Below, piece by piece: positions 55,928 through 64,000 of a stretch of 64,000 nt of DNA; the first letter of the stretch is position 1; each line of letters opens with the position of its first letter. The position numbers and the translations under genes were made by a program. Below the pieces are notes generated by a model. That model saw only the letters and a program-made list of their open reading frames with translations. It made no database searches and was not told the origin of the DNA. Origin of the DNA: Pseudonocardia sp. T1-2H (GTDB lineage: Bacteria; Actinomycetota; Actinomycetes; Mycobacteriales; Pseudonocardiaceae). The DNA lies in the NCBI RefSeq assembly GCF_038039215.1, contig NZ_JBBPCL010000001.1, positions 1,674,001 through 1,738,000 on the forward strand, written 5' to 3'.

Positions 55928-55941
55928 GGGCCCTTCGTCCC
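55928..55941. promoter_or_regulatory. DosR-box-like palindrome upstream of CBS gene
   Basis: GGGCCCTTCGTCCC lies 58 bp before the ATG at 55999. Confidence 0.65.
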
Positions 55942-55998
55942 GTGTGCGGAGGCACGCTCTGCGCCATCGTCGACCTCGGACTCGGAGACGGAGGCGAG

Positions 55999-56376
55999 AT
56001 GAAGGTGCGCGACGCCATGAGCGGCTCGGTGAGCACGGTGCGAGCGGACACGCCCATTCCCGTGGCGGCCTCGATGCTGCACGGGCACGGGACGGTGCCG
56101 GTCGTCGACGGTCAGGGGCATTTCCTCGGAGTGGCGGCCGAGGCCGACCTCGCACGCGGCCTGCTGGTCCCGGACGGCTGGCAGGTCGAGCTGGACCCGG
56201 AGTCGATCGTGGCCGCGGTGACGAGGCAGGCCGTGGTGATCGCCCGGCCCGAGGACGACGTCGTCGACGTCGTGGCGGCCATGCTCGACCGGGGTGTCCG
56301 ATCCGTGCCGGTGGTCGACGGTGAGCGCGTCGTCGGTGTCCTGACCCGACACGAGGTGCGAGGAGCTGAACGATGA
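55999..56376 (+). CDS. Stand-alone CBS-pair protein
   Basis: 125 residues from ATG 55999 after GGAGGCGAG. The two CBS domains are MKVRDAMSGSVSTVRADTPI with GVAAEADLARGLL, and AVVIARPEDDVVDVVAAM with GVLTRHEVRGA. It is the size and form of mycobacterial Hrp1 (Rv2626c), a DosR-regulon protein. No BON or USP extension. Likely a ligand-sensing regulator of unknown target. Confidence 0.9.
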   Translation: MKVRDAMSGSVSTVRADTPIPVAASMLHGHGTVPVVDGQGHFLGVAAEADLARGLLVPDGWQVELDPESIVAAVTRQAVVIARPEDDVVDVVAAMLDRGVRSVPVVDGERVVGVLTRHEVRGAER

Positions 56377-56540
56377 GAGTGGAGGAGAGGCCCGTCGCCG
56401 GTGGTCAGCCATCAGGCGAAGGGAAGGACGAGGCGGAGCTGCGCAGCCGCGCGGTGAAAGGGCCTGCGCCCGGCGGTTGAGTTCGGCACGACCGTGTCGT
56501 TCCCTCCGACGATGAGCCAACGGGCATCCTTCCCAGTCGG

Positions 56541-56782
56541 CTACCGCCGACTCAAGGTCGGAGTCCGTCGAACCGGGGGAAGGTCAATCCCGTAACGTCG
56601 GCCGTCGATCGTGAACTCGTGCAGGTGGGAGTTGGTCCAGCCCATCGTCGACTGCACCACCTCATGCAGCACCGCCAGGCTCACCTCGCCCGCACCCGAC
56701 GCCGAACCGACGGCTCAACCTCTTCCAACACGATCTCGAGCTCGAAGATCTTCGTCTTCGTCGTCACGCGAGGCGCGGGCAT
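56541..56782 (-). pseudogene. pRiA4b ORF-3-like protein remnant
   Basis: From ATG 56782 on the minus strand: MPAPRVTTKTKIFELEIVLE, then EEVEPSVRRRVRA. After a frame change and small deletion comes VSLAVLHEVVQSTMGWTNSH, LHEFTIDGRRYG, and a short end at 56541. LHEVVQxxMGWxxSHLHEF is the hallmark of the plasmid pRiA4b ORF-3 family, often found with mobile DNA. It is broken and truncated. The rest of 56377-56908 shows no gene. Confidence 0.75.
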
Positions 56783-56908
56783 CCTTCGATGCTGTCAGCC
56801 TCACCCAGAAGCGGCAGAAGCGGGCCCACCACTTCTGAAACGACGTCTTACACCGATCTTCTTTCAGCCCCCAGCCAGATCGCAGGTGGTGCACGACGCC
56901 GGCCTGGT

Positions 56909-59680
56909 CTAGGAGCCCGCCATCACGGGTTCGCGGCCTTCGCGTCCGGAGGTTCCTTGGTGGCCGGACGTCCGGGCGTGGCGGCGGATCAGCCAGCGAC
57001 GGATCTCGTCGGCACCCCAGACGATGAAGGGGTAGGGGATGGTGAAGGCGAGCATCTCGGGGGTGAGGGCGGCGGTTCCCAGCAGGTCCTGCATCAGTGG
57101 GATGTAGATGATCCCGGCGGCGAACGCGAGCTCGAAAAGGATGCCCCACAGCAGCAGCGGGTTGGAGAACACGCCGATGGAGCGGAGCGAAGCGCGGTCG
57201 GTCCGGGCGGCGAAAGCGGTGCCGATCTGGCCGGCGATCATGCCGAAGAAGGTCATCGTGGTGGCCTGCTGGTAGGCATGGTGCAGCGGTGTCCCAGGCC
57301 CGGTCGGGTCGCCGACGTGCCATCCGGCGTCCAGCAGCACGTGGAAGAACCCTGCCATCTGCAGCGCGGCGCAGATGACGCCGAGGAACAGCCACGCGCG
57401 CAGCAGCATCCCCGGTTGGATCACCGATTCACCGCGTCGCCGCGGAGGGCGCTGCATGAGCCCGGGTTCGGCGGGTTCCCGGCCGAGCGCGAGCGCGGGC
57501 AGCGTTTCGGTGCCGACGTCGAAGGCCAGCAGTTGCAACACGGTCAGCGGCAACGGGATGGCCCCGCCGGACAACGCGAACACCACGAACGGGGTCACTT
57601 CGGGGGTGGCATGGGCGAAGATGTAGAAGATGAACTTGCGGATGTTGTCGTAGATCTGTCGGCCGGCTCGTACCGCGGCGGCGATGGTGGCGAAGTTGTC
57701 GTCGGTGAGCACCATCGTGGACGCTTCCCGCGCGACGTCGGTGCCCGACCCCATCGCGATTCCGATGTCGGCGCGCCGCAGCGCCGGGGCGTCGTTGACG
57801 CCGTCACCGGTCATGGCCACCACGTGCCCGGCGTCACGCAACGCGTCGGCGATGCGGAGCTTGGCCTCGGGTGAGGAGCGCGCGAAGATCAGCTCCGCCT
57901 GACTGTCGAGCAGAGCGTCGAGATCGTCCTCGCTCATCCGGTCCAGTTCCTCGCCGGTGACGACAGTGGGCTCCCCGCGGACGATGCCGACCTGACCGGC
58001 GACGGCCGCGGCGGTCAGGCCGTGGTCACCGGTGATGACGATGATGCGGATCCCGGCGAGGTGACATTGCGCGACGGCGTCGGCGACCCCGGCCCGGGGC
58101 GGATCGATCATGGCCACCAGGCCCAGCAACACCAGGTCCTGTTCGGCGCGGTCACGGTCCTCGGGCACGCCCTCACCCGGAGCGAGGCGGCGTTCGGCTG
58201 CGGCCAGCATCCGAAGCCCCTGCTGAGCCTGGGCCTCGACCAGCTTCGCGAGCTCGTGTCGCCGGGTGTCGCTCAGCGTTCGCCTCTGGTCGCCGTCCAC
58301 GAGTTCGGCGTTGCACAGCGGCAGCACCGATTCCGGGGCGCCCTTGGTGTGGATCCACAGCGTGCCCCCGATTTCGTCCACCGTCGACATGCGTTTGCGG
58401 ACGGGGTCGAAGTGGAACTGGCGTCGCCGCTGCCGGTCGTCGCCGTCAAGCCGTTCGCCGAGTACGCCGGCGGCCTCGAGGAGCGCGATCTCGGTGGGAT
58501 CACCGATCATCGTGCCCGTGACGTCGAGACGGGCGTTGTTGCACAAGGCCACCGTGGTGGCCAGATGCGCCAACGCCACGTCGTCGTGAAGTGCTTCGCC
58601 CGGCTCGTGCATCCCGCTCGTGGTGGTGATCGTCGTGACGCGCATCCGGTTCTCCGTGAGGGTCCCGGTCTTGTCGGTGCAGATCACGTCCGTCGAACCG
58701 AGTGTCTCCACCGAACTCAAGCGCTTCACGACGGCACCGCGTTTGGCCAGTCCCCGAACCCCGATCGCCAGCGCCAGCGTGATCACCGGCAACAGCCCCT
58801 CCGGCACGTTGCCCACCAGCAGGCCGACTGCGAAGACGGCGGCGTTGACGAACGACAGCCCCGCCCCGACCGTCGCTATCGGGATGAACGCCGCACCGAG
58901 CACTACAGAGATCAGCGCGATCAGCCACGCCACCCGCCGCACCTGGGTCTCCAGCGGGCTCTCGTCCTGCTCCACCCGCTCGGACAGGGCGGCGATCCCG
59001 CCGAGCTCGGTGTGCATGCCGGTGGCGAACACCACCGCACGGGCTTCACCTTCGGTGCACGTCGTCCCGCTGAAGACCAGATCGCGCGCCTGCAGCAAGG
59101 GAACCCGGACATCGACCAGGTCCGCCGAACGGTACACAGGCATCGACTCGCCGGTCAGCGCCGAAAGATCCACCTCGATTCCGTCGTCGAGCAGTCGGGC
59201 ATCCGCCGAGATCCGGTTTCCCTCCTCGATGACCAGGACGTCTCCCGGCACCAGGCCGACGGCTTCGATCTCGCGTATCCGGCCGTCGCGCACCACCTTC
59301 GCCCGCATCGGGAGGAACGCCGCCAGCGCCTCCACCGCCCGCTCGGCGTGACGCTCCTGCACGAACGCGAACAGCGCATTGATCACGATCACCACCACGA
59401 CCGCGATCGCCACCGGCGTGATCCCCACTGCCCACGCCATGCCCGCCGCCGCCCACAACAACAGCGCCAGCGGATGCGTGAACTGCCGTGCCAATTCCCG
59501 TGGCCACCTCCGGCCACCTCGCCGCCGCAACTCGTTGGGCCCGGAGGACACCAGCCGTCGCTGGGCCTCGCGCTCGGTCAACCCGGACCGAGAGCTGCGC
59601 AGATCCCGCAGGAGCAGGTCGACCCGCTCGGTCGGATCCAGCCGAGGAACAGCTGGCTGCGCATCAGCGACCTCGGTCAT
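56909..59680 (-). CDS. P-type (P2) cation-transporting ATPase, CtpF-like
   Basis: 923 residues from ATG 59680 after GAGGTGGGAG; longer in-frame starts lack a site. The N-terminal cation ATPase domain is followed by the actuator motif LTGES and phosphorylation motif DKTGT (Asp about 336). The nucleotide domain has KGAPE, and the hinge motif is [10 protein letters not shown]. Ten membrane helices are predicted, with [10 protein letters not shown] in TM4. The P2 type transports Ca2+ or other cations. Mycobacterial CtpF (Rv1997), a DosR-regulon pump, has this type. A DosR-like box lies 61 bp upstream. Confidence 0.93.
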   Translation of the reverse strand: MTEVADAQPAVPRLDPTERVDLLLRDLRSSRSGLTEREAQRRLVSSGPNELRRRGGRRWPRELARQFTHPLALLLWAAAGMAWAVGITPVAIAVVVVIVINALFAFVQERHAERAVEALAAFLPMRAKVVRDGRIREIEAVGLVPGDVLVIEEGNRISADARLLDDGIEVDLSALTGESMPVYRSADLVDVRVPLLQARDLVFSGTTCTEGEARAVVFATGMHTELGGIAALSERVEQDESPLETQVRRVAWLIALISVVLGAAFIPIATVGAGLSFVNAAVFAVGLLVGNVPEGLLPVITLALAIGVRGLAKRGAVVKRLSSVETLGSTDVICTDKTGTLTENRMRVTTITTTSGMHEPGEALHDDVALAHLATTVALCNNARLDVTGTMIGDPTEIALLEAAGVLGERLDGDDRQRRRQFHFDPVRKRMSTVDEIGGTLWIHTKGAPESVLPLCNAELVDGDQRRTLSDTRRHELAKLVEAQAQQGLRMLAAAERRLAPGEGVPEDRDRAEQDLVLLGLVAMIDPPRAGVADAVAQCHLAGIRIIVITGDHGLTAAAVAGQVGIVRGEPTVVTGEELDRMSEDDLDALLDSQAELIFARSSPEAKLRIADALRDAGHVVAMTGDGVNDAPALRRADIGIAMGSGTDVAREASTMVLTDDNFATIAAAVRAGRQIYDNIRKFIFYIFAHATPEVTPFVVFALSGGAIPLPLTVLQLLAFDVGTETLPALALGREPAEPGLMQRPPRRRGESVIQPGMLLRAWLFLGVICAALQMAGFFHVLLDAGWHVGDPTGPGTPLHHAYQQATTMTFFGMIAGQIGTAFAARTDRASLRSIGVFSNPLLLWGILFELAFAAGIIYIPLMQDLLGTAALTPEMLAFTIPYPFIVWGADEIRRWLIRRHARTSGHQGTSGREGREPVMAGS

Positions 59681-59740
59681 CTCCCACCTCGACAATCGCG
59701 TCTCGAGCCCAGGGTGTGGTCCCGCGCGAGGCTTCACGAC

Positions 59741-59754
59741 AGCCCAAAGGACCC
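59741..59754. promoter_or_regulatory. DosR-box-like palindrome upstream of the P-type ATPase
   Basis: AGCCCAAAGGACCC (reverse complement GGGTCCTTTGGGCT) lies 61 bp before the ATPase start on the minus strand. Confidence 0.65.
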
Positions 59755-59816
59755 TGCCGATGGTGACCATCGGCCTTCGTCGTCATCGAGTCCGGACGAA
59801 TCGGCGAACGACGGCG

Positions 59817-59944
59817 TCACTCATGCGGCCGGCACCCCTCGCCCCGCTTCCCATCGTCGCAGGCGAGCGCTGCGGCATAGACCGACCAGCACAGCATCGA
59901 CGCCAACACCACCCGGCCACGACCACGAGCTCAGTCATCAGCAT
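59817..59944 (-). pseudogene. Possible small membrane protein upstream of the ATPase, frameshifted
   Basis: An AGGAGG site on the minus strand precedes ATG 59944 (MLMTELVVVAG). A hydrophobic continuation (VVLASMLCWSVYAAALACDD) is in the next frame and ends at 59817. One missing G in a GGG run near 59912 would join them into a protein of about 42 residues with one membrane span. A guess based on the strong ribosome site and helix; very short. Confidence 0.35.
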
Positions 59945-60126
59945 CCCTACCTCCTGGCCGCGACCACCATGGGTCGCCCGCGCCTGCCAATGCTGCGCAC
60001 GCCGGTCACGGTCGATGCGGGACGGCACTCTCGGGCCGCACGTGGTCTGGTTCGTGAGTCGGCTCGATGACATTCCGGCAGCGTGGCCCGGCCCCCGTCG
60101 GCGCGCCGGACGCGACGCTGCCGCTA

Positions 60127-60400
60127 TGCCGGTCCGTTCGGGCCGGTGCTAGCGAGGCGGTGGCCGGGATGAGCGAGCGGGGCCTGCCTGTGCTGGCGGT
60201 CGCGCACCGGGACTCGACGGCTGCGATCGGAGAGGCTGACCCCGGCGAGACCGATCTGGAGCTGCTGGGGCTGGTCGGCCTGGAGGGCCAGCCACGCCCC
60301 GACGTGGCCGAGGCGATCGCCGACTGCCGAACCGCGGGGATCCGCCTGGCGATGGTGTCCGGCGACCACCCCGGCACGGCCGCGGCTCCGGCACACTCGA
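60127..60400 (+). pseudogene. Fragment of a second P-type ATPase
   Basis: In frame from about 60127: EAVAGMSERGLPVLAVAHRD, then TDLELLGLVGLEGQPRPDVA and GIRLAMVSGDHPGTAAA. This is the nucleotide/phosphorylation-domain junction (GLVGLxDPPRP, MVTGDHPGTA) of a P2 ATPase. The DKTGT and GDGVND motifs and all membrane helices are missing. It is on the opposite strand from the intact ATPase and not a copy of it. The DNA from 60400 to 60656 shows only the box at 60589. Confidence 0.8.
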
Positions 60401-60588
60401 GTCTCCCGGATCAAGGAGGTCGATCACCCCTCGGGTGGACGAACCACCTCGAAATGCGGGAATCGACCAGGTCGACGACAAGATCGCCGGATGGCTCGAG
60501 CAGGCCCATACCGCCGCGTCCCGCGGCGCGTGAAGGCTTGGCGGGACTGCCGAGCCGGATCGCATCAGGGCCGACGGGCCCGGGCCGC

Positions 60589-60602
60589 GGGCCTTCCGCC
60601 TC
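60589..60602. promoter_or_regulatory. DosR-box-like site upstream of the USP/WS-DGAT operon
   Basis: GGGCCTTCCGCCTC lies 54 bp before the ATG at 60657 that heads the operon running to the window end. The right half is weaker than in other copies. Confidence 0.45.
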
Positions 60603-60656
60603 TGCCGAGGAGCCCAGGGATCGCGCGACCCTGACCCCGTCCAACGAGGAGGACCA

Positions 60657-61133
60657 ATGGCAGTCGACGCGAGGTCACCGAGGCAAGACCTGCCGTTCGT
60701 CGCGGGGCAGGACCCGTCGGGTGCGCAGGCCGGCCGCGGCCGGACAAGGACCCTGCTGACCGGTGTGGGGACCGGCACTCTGTCCGGCGCGCTGGTCGGG
60801 CTCGGGGTGGGCATACAGACCGGGGACCCCACGGGTCTGGTGCTCGCCGCCGCCATCGGCGCGGCGGTCGGCGCCGTGACCGGAACCGCCGTCGCCACGG
60901 CCGCGCGGGCCGCGACTCTTCGCGGAGCCCGCCGGTCCGAAGACATGTCTGTCGGGCCTGACGGCTTTAGCGGCGGGCCGGACCTGCGCAACGGGGAGCC
61001 GAGCCGAACCGCCGCGGCCGAGGCACCCTCGGACGGCACGTCGCGCTCCTCGGCCCGGCACACCGAGCCGGTCGTCCTGGCCCCCATCGGGTCGGATCCC
61101 GCATCGGACTCCGACGGAGGAGCGGCGGGATGA
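60657..61133 (+). CDS. Glycine-zipper-type small membrane protein (158 aa)
   Basis: The ATG follows CGAGGAGGACCA. Residues about 33-80 form two Gly/Ala-rich hydrophobic helices (GVGTGTLSGALVGLGVGIQT, LVLAAAIGAAVGAVTGTAVA) like a glycine-zipper membrane segment. The tail (about 95-158) is polar and low in complexity. No family recognised. Its stop overlaps the USP ATG at 61130, so it heads the stress operon. Confidence 0.7.
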   Translation: MAVDARSPRQDLPFVAGQDPSGAQAGRGRTRTLLTGVGTGTLSGALVGLGVGIQTGDPTGLVLAAAIGAAVGAVTGTAVATAARAATLRGARRSEDMSVGPDGFSGGPDLRNGEPSRTAAAEAPSDGTSRSSARHTEPVVLAPIGSDPASDSDGGAAG

Positions 61134-61558
61134 GGGGCAGGGCGGGCACGATCGTCATCGGGGTCGACGGATCCCCCGGCTCGGAGGGCGCCGTGCGGTG
61201 GGCGGTCGAGCAGGCCCGGCGCACCCGCGCCCCCGTGCGCGCGGTGATGGCCTGGCAGATCCCGACCACCTACGGGTGGGCGCCCGTCATCACGGTGGAC
61301 TGGGCGGGCGACGCCCGGACCGCGTTGAACTCGGCCGTCGACAGCGCGCTGAAGGAAACGGGCTACCTGGACGTCGACCGGGAGGCGACCGAGGGGCACC
61401 CCGCCGCGGTCCTCCTCGCCGCGGCGCGCGACGCAGACCTGCTGGTGGTCGGCTGCCGCGGGCACGGCGGGTTCACCGGCATGCTGCTTGGCTCGGTGAG
61501 CCAGCACGTCGTCGCCCACGCCCGATGCCCCGTCGTTGTCACCCACGACGCCGCCTGA
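61130..61558 (+). CDS. Single-domain universal stress protein
   Basis: 142 residues. TIVIGVDGSPGSEGAVRWAV opens the fold, and VGCRGHGGFTGMLLGSVSQH keeps the G-2x-G-9x-GS ATP-binding motif. Coupled by ATGA to the preceding membrane protein, and followed 19 nt later by a tandem USP gene. Probably an ATP-binding stress regulator. Confidence 0.92.
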   Translation: MRGRAGTIVIGVDGSPGSEGAVRWAVEQARRTRAPVRAVMAWQIPTTYGWAPVITVDWAGDARTALNSAVDSALKETGYLDVDREATEGHPAAVLLAAARDADLLVVGCRGHGGFTGMLLGSVSQHVVAHARCPVVVTHDAA

Positions 61559-61577
61559 GACCGCGGAGGAGATCGAC

Positions 61578-62543
61578 ATGACGACATCGAACGACGTCGC
61601 CGGGAGCAGCGTGGTCGTCGGAGCCGACGGCTCGCCGGGCGCGCTCGCCGCGGTGCGGTGGGCGGCACGGGAAGCTCGGCGCCGCAAGGCGAAGCTGCGG
61701 CTGGTCGCGGTGGTCGACTGGGCAGCCGACCCCGCTCGGACCGCGGCCGCCGCGGACGTGCTGCAGCGGTACCGCGAACACCTGCACTGCACCGCCCGCG
61801 CGCAGCTGCGGGAGGCGACCGACATGGTCCGCTCCCTCGGACCGCTACCGACCGTGCAATGCGTCGTCCGCGACGGCGCCGCCGCGGACGTGCTCGGAAC
61901 CGAATCGGACGAGGCCGAGCTCCTGCTGGTGGGGCTGCCCCGGTCGGGCGAGGCCGGGCCCCTGGTCGCCGCGCTCGTCGGCCGGGCCTCCTGCCCGGTC
62001 GTGGTCGTCGGCCCGGCGCCGGCGCAGCAAACCGCGCCGACGTCACCGGTCGTCGTCGGCGTGGACGGTTCGGCGGCGAACGCGGCGGCGTTGGCGCAGG
62101 CGTTCGAGGAGGCGAGGTCCCACGGGGTTCCGCTCGTGGCGGCGCACGCCTGGACCGACGCCACCATGCGGCAGAGCAGCCCGACGCTGAGCTTCGAGGC
62201 CGTGCTCGCCGATGCGCGCGAGCTGCTGGAGTCCCGGCTCGCGCCATGGACCGCCACCTATCCGGACGTGCACGTGCGGCGCCTCGTCGCCCGGGACAGC
62301 GCCGCCACCGTTCTCGCGGAGCGGTCGACGAACGCGTTGCTCGTCGTGCTGGGGTCCGACGGCTGGCGTGCCCCGGACGGCTATCCGATCGGTGAGGTCG
62401 GGCGTGCGCTGCTGAGCAGGGCCCGGTGCCCCGTGATGCTGGTGCGCGACGGTCTCGCGCTCGACCGCCCCCGGCGCTCGGATGCCGGCCTCCGCTCGAC
62501 TCCGGAATCGGGCCGGTCGGCGCCGCCAGCGGTCACTGCCTAG
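61578..62543 (+). CDS. Tandem universal stress protein with degenerate ATP motifs
   Basis: 321 residues from ATG 61578 after CGGAGGAG. Two USP-fold domains start at SSVVVGADGSPGALAAVRWA and PVVVGVDGSAANAAALAQAF. The glycine motif that binds ATP phosphates is lost in both: LLVGLPRSGEAGPLVAALVG and VVLGSDGWRAPDGYPIGEVG. It may therefore be a non-ATP-binding USP, possibly a partner of the 61130 protein. The tail after about residue 295 is disordered. Confidence 0.88.
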   Translation: MTTSNDVAGSSVVVGADGSPGALAAVRWAAREARRRKAKLRLVAVVDWAADPARTAAAADVLQRYREHLHCTARAQLREATDMVRSLGPLPTVQCVVRDGAAADVLGTESDEAELLLVGLPRSGEAGPLVAALVGRASCPVVVVGPAPAQQTAPTSPVVVGVDGSAANAAALAQAFEEARSHGVPLVAAHAWTDATMRQSSPTLSFEAVLADARELLESRLAPWTATYPDVHVRRLVARDSAATVLAERSTNALLVVLGSDGWRAPDGYPIGEVGRALLSRARCPVMLVRDGLALDRPRRSDAGLRSTPESGRSAPPAVTA

Positions 62544-62611
62544 CGGAGGCGGCGCGCACGCACGCCCGCGATCCCGTCGTGGGCCACCGCCCGGAGGAAG
62601 GAACATCCACA

Positions 62612-63349
62612 ATGCCCGGAACGGGATCCGTGGTGGCCGGCGTGAACGGTAGTGCCGCGGCGCTGACTGCCACCCGCTTCGCGGCGTGCGAGGCGCGCGC
62701 CCGGGCGGCGCCCCTGGTCCTGATGCACGCGACGTCGTCAGGAGAGACGGATCGGCAGCGCGACACCGTCCTCGAGCGGGCGGCGGCCGCCGCCGCGGCA
62801 GCCGCGCCGGGAGTGGAAATCGTCCGACGGACGTCGGCCTGGAGCCCGCTGGCGGCGCTGCTGGCGGCGAGCCGCGACGCCGCGATGCTCGTCGTGGGAT
62901 TGGGCGGCCGGGACGACCCGCCGGAGGCCGCCGACGAATCCGTCGCCCTCGACGTCCTCGGGCGGGCGGGGTGCCCGGTCGCGGTCGTTCGTGCCCCGCA
63001 CCTGCGCCGGCGAAACGTCGTCGTCGCCGCGCTGACGGACACCGAGCGCGACGCCCGGGTGCTCGCGGAGGCGACCATGCTGGCCGCACGCCGAGGGGTG
63101 CCGCTCATCATCGACCATGTCGACGGCGAGGGCACCGACCTCGTGCTCGACCGTGCGACCGGCGCGATCGCGCTCGTCCTCGGCCGACAAGACGGACCTG
63201 CCCGTTACGACGAGCCGGCCAGGATCGCCGTGCACCGAGGCCCGTGCCCGGTGGTCGTGGTCCGCACCGCCGAGCGGACCTCCGAGAGCCCTCACGGGAC
63301 CGCTCCGGGCCGACCCGCCGCGGCCGACGGCGTGGGAGGCCCGGGATGA
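62612..63349 (+). CDS. Universal-stress-like protein, divergent
   Basis: 245 residues from ATG 62612 after GGAGGAAGGA. The opening SVVAGVNGSAAALTATRFAA and LVVGLGGRDDPPEAADES follow the USP pattern. The second half (NVVVAALTDTERDARVLAEA, PCPVVVVRTAERT) is a shortened second domain. The ATP-binding motif is missing in both. Its stop overlaps the start of the acyltransferase gene, so the operon is membrane protein, USP, USP-USP, USP-like, WS/DGAT. Confidence 0.8.
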   Translation: MPGTGSVVAGVNGSAAALTATRFAACEARARAAPLVLMHATSSGETDRQRDTVLERAAAAAAAAAPGVEIVRRTSAWSPLAALLAASRDAAMLVVGLGGRDDPPEAADESVALDVLGRAGCPVAVVRAPHLRRRNVVVAALTDTERDARVLAEATMLAARRGVPLIIDHVDGEGTDLVLDRATGAIALVLGRQDGPARYDEPARIAVHRGPCPVVVVRTAERTSESPHGTAPGRPAAADGVGGPG

Positions 63350-64000
63350 GACCTCGGCGAACCCCAGGACCCGCCACGCTGCCTGCGCGGCCGCACCCGC
63401 AGCCACCGGACGTCGATCCCGCGCTTCGGACCCGGCCCGGCGCGGCACCGGACGTGGTCCGCGGGGAAGCACCCGTCCACGACGCCGTCGGCCCGGCGGA
63501 CCTGGTCATGCTCGCCATGGACGACGCCGCCGCGGTACCCGAGCACCTCGGAGCACTGCTGATCCTCCGCCCCGGACCGGGTTTCGACCTGGGCGCCGCG
63601 GAACGCCTCGTCGCCGAGCGGGCGCGCTCCGTCGCGCGGCTGCGGCAGCGCATCGGGCCGGGCCGCGGACGTCCTGAGTGGGTCGAGGACGCCGCGTTCG
63701 ACCCGCCCCGGCACCTGCACCACACCCGTAGCGGGGCGCCGGGTGACGAGCGCGAGCTCCTGGACATCGCCGCCGGCGCCGTCCTCGAACCGCTTCCCAG
63801 GGACCGGCCGCTGTGGCGCGCGGTGTTCGTGGAGGCCGGTGCCGGTGTCGTCGGGGTCGTGCTGGTGGTTCATCACGGCCTGGCCGACGGGATCGGCGGG
63901 CTGGCCGTCCTCGAGCGGCTGCTCGACGACACCCGGCCCCCGTCCCCGGGCACCGAGGGCACTGTCGCCCCTGAGGCGCGCGCGGGTACTGCCCGGTCCC
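63346..64000 (+). CDS. WS/DGAT-family diacylglycerol acyltransferase, N-terminal part (runs off the window)
   Basis: 218 codons are visible from ATG 63346. After an unusual proline-rich N-terminal stretch of about 45 residues comes DAVGPADLVMLAMDDAAAVP, the normal start of wax ester synthase/diacylglycerol acyltransferases. The catalytic motif HHGLADG is at 176-182. RPLWRAVFVEAGAGVVGVVL precedes it. These enzymes make triacylglycerol or wax esters; mycobacterial Tgs1 (Rv3130c) is a DosR-regulon member that stores lipid in dormancy. The C-terminal half lies outside the window. Confidence 0.88.
   Translation, partial: MRPRRTPGPATLPARPHPQPPDVDPALRTRPGAAPDVVRGEAPVHDAVGPADLVMLAMDDAAAVPEHLGALLILRPGPGFDLGAAERLVAERARSVARLRQRIGPGRGRPEWVEDAAFDPPRHLHHTRSGAPGDERELLDIAAGAVLEPLPRDRPLWRAVFVEAGAGVVGVVLVVHHGLADGIGGLAVLERLLDDTRPPSPGTEGTVAPEARAGTARS

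Overview
The window is high-GC, densely coding DNA from an actinobacterium. A mycothiol-type maleylpyruvate isomerase, a fused CydDC, universal-stress/CBS proteins with DosR-like promoter boxes, an Rv1733c-like membrane protein and a WS/DGAT acyltransferase all point to Actinomycetota. A Pseudonocardiales genome such as Pseudonocardia is a reasonable guess from style, but nothing here proves the genus.

Left third (1-26.3 kb): aromatic-acid catabolism. Two cassettes are built on the same plan, an acyl-CoA-type FAD hydroxylase plus an EntE-like acyl-AMP ligase. Cassette 1 (1-8.5 kb) starts at a divergent promoter carrying a 19-bp imperfect inverted repeat. It combines a hydantoinase A, hydroxylase, ligase, maleate-isomerase-like enzyme, TetR regulator, VOC dioxygenase-like protein, alpha/beta hydrolase and a truncated aromatic-acid transporter; its substrate is unknown. 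Cassette 2 (12-24 kb) matches the salicylyl-CoA/gentisate route: a PaaX regulator, AAHS transporter, gentisate dioxygenase, FAH hydrolase, salicylyl-CoA 5-hydroxylase (frameshifted), acyl-CoA synthetase, salicylyl-AMP ligase, maleylpyruvate isomerase and two hydrolases. Between them lie an integrase remnant and a large secreted esterase.

Junction (24-27.4 kb): a gene graveyard. It holds an ABC-transporter ATPase remnant with a stop at its Walker B glutamate, a truncated SDR, a truncated and frameshifted acyl-CoA ligase, a hexanucleotide microsatellite, the 3' half of a tRNA-Val, and an integrase N-terminus joined in frame to the tail of acetate kinase.

Right side (27.4-64 kb): an island that looks like a hypoxia/dormancy regulon. 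It encodes cytochrome bd (cydA, cydB, cydDC), pyridoxamine-oxidase-like flavoproteins, CBS, CBS-BON and CBS-USP proteins, universal stress proteins, a stand-alone PEP-synthase ATP-binding domain, an acs-pdhA-pdhB-E2-ACP operon, a GH65 phosphorylase, a P-type cation ATPase, a DevS/DosT-like GAF histidine kinase and a WS/DGAT. Upstream of most of these transcription units I find a shared 14-bp imperfect palindrome, approximately GGGWCCTTCGGCCC, closely resembling the core of the mycobacterial DosR/DevR box. Fifteen copies are listed. No DevR-type response regulator is present in the window.

Several genes carry single-nucleotide frameshifts (near 18164, 25633, 28298, 49468, 52726 and 54941), some in G runs. 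These are either real decay or sequencing/assembly errors and should be checked against reads before any gene is called dead.
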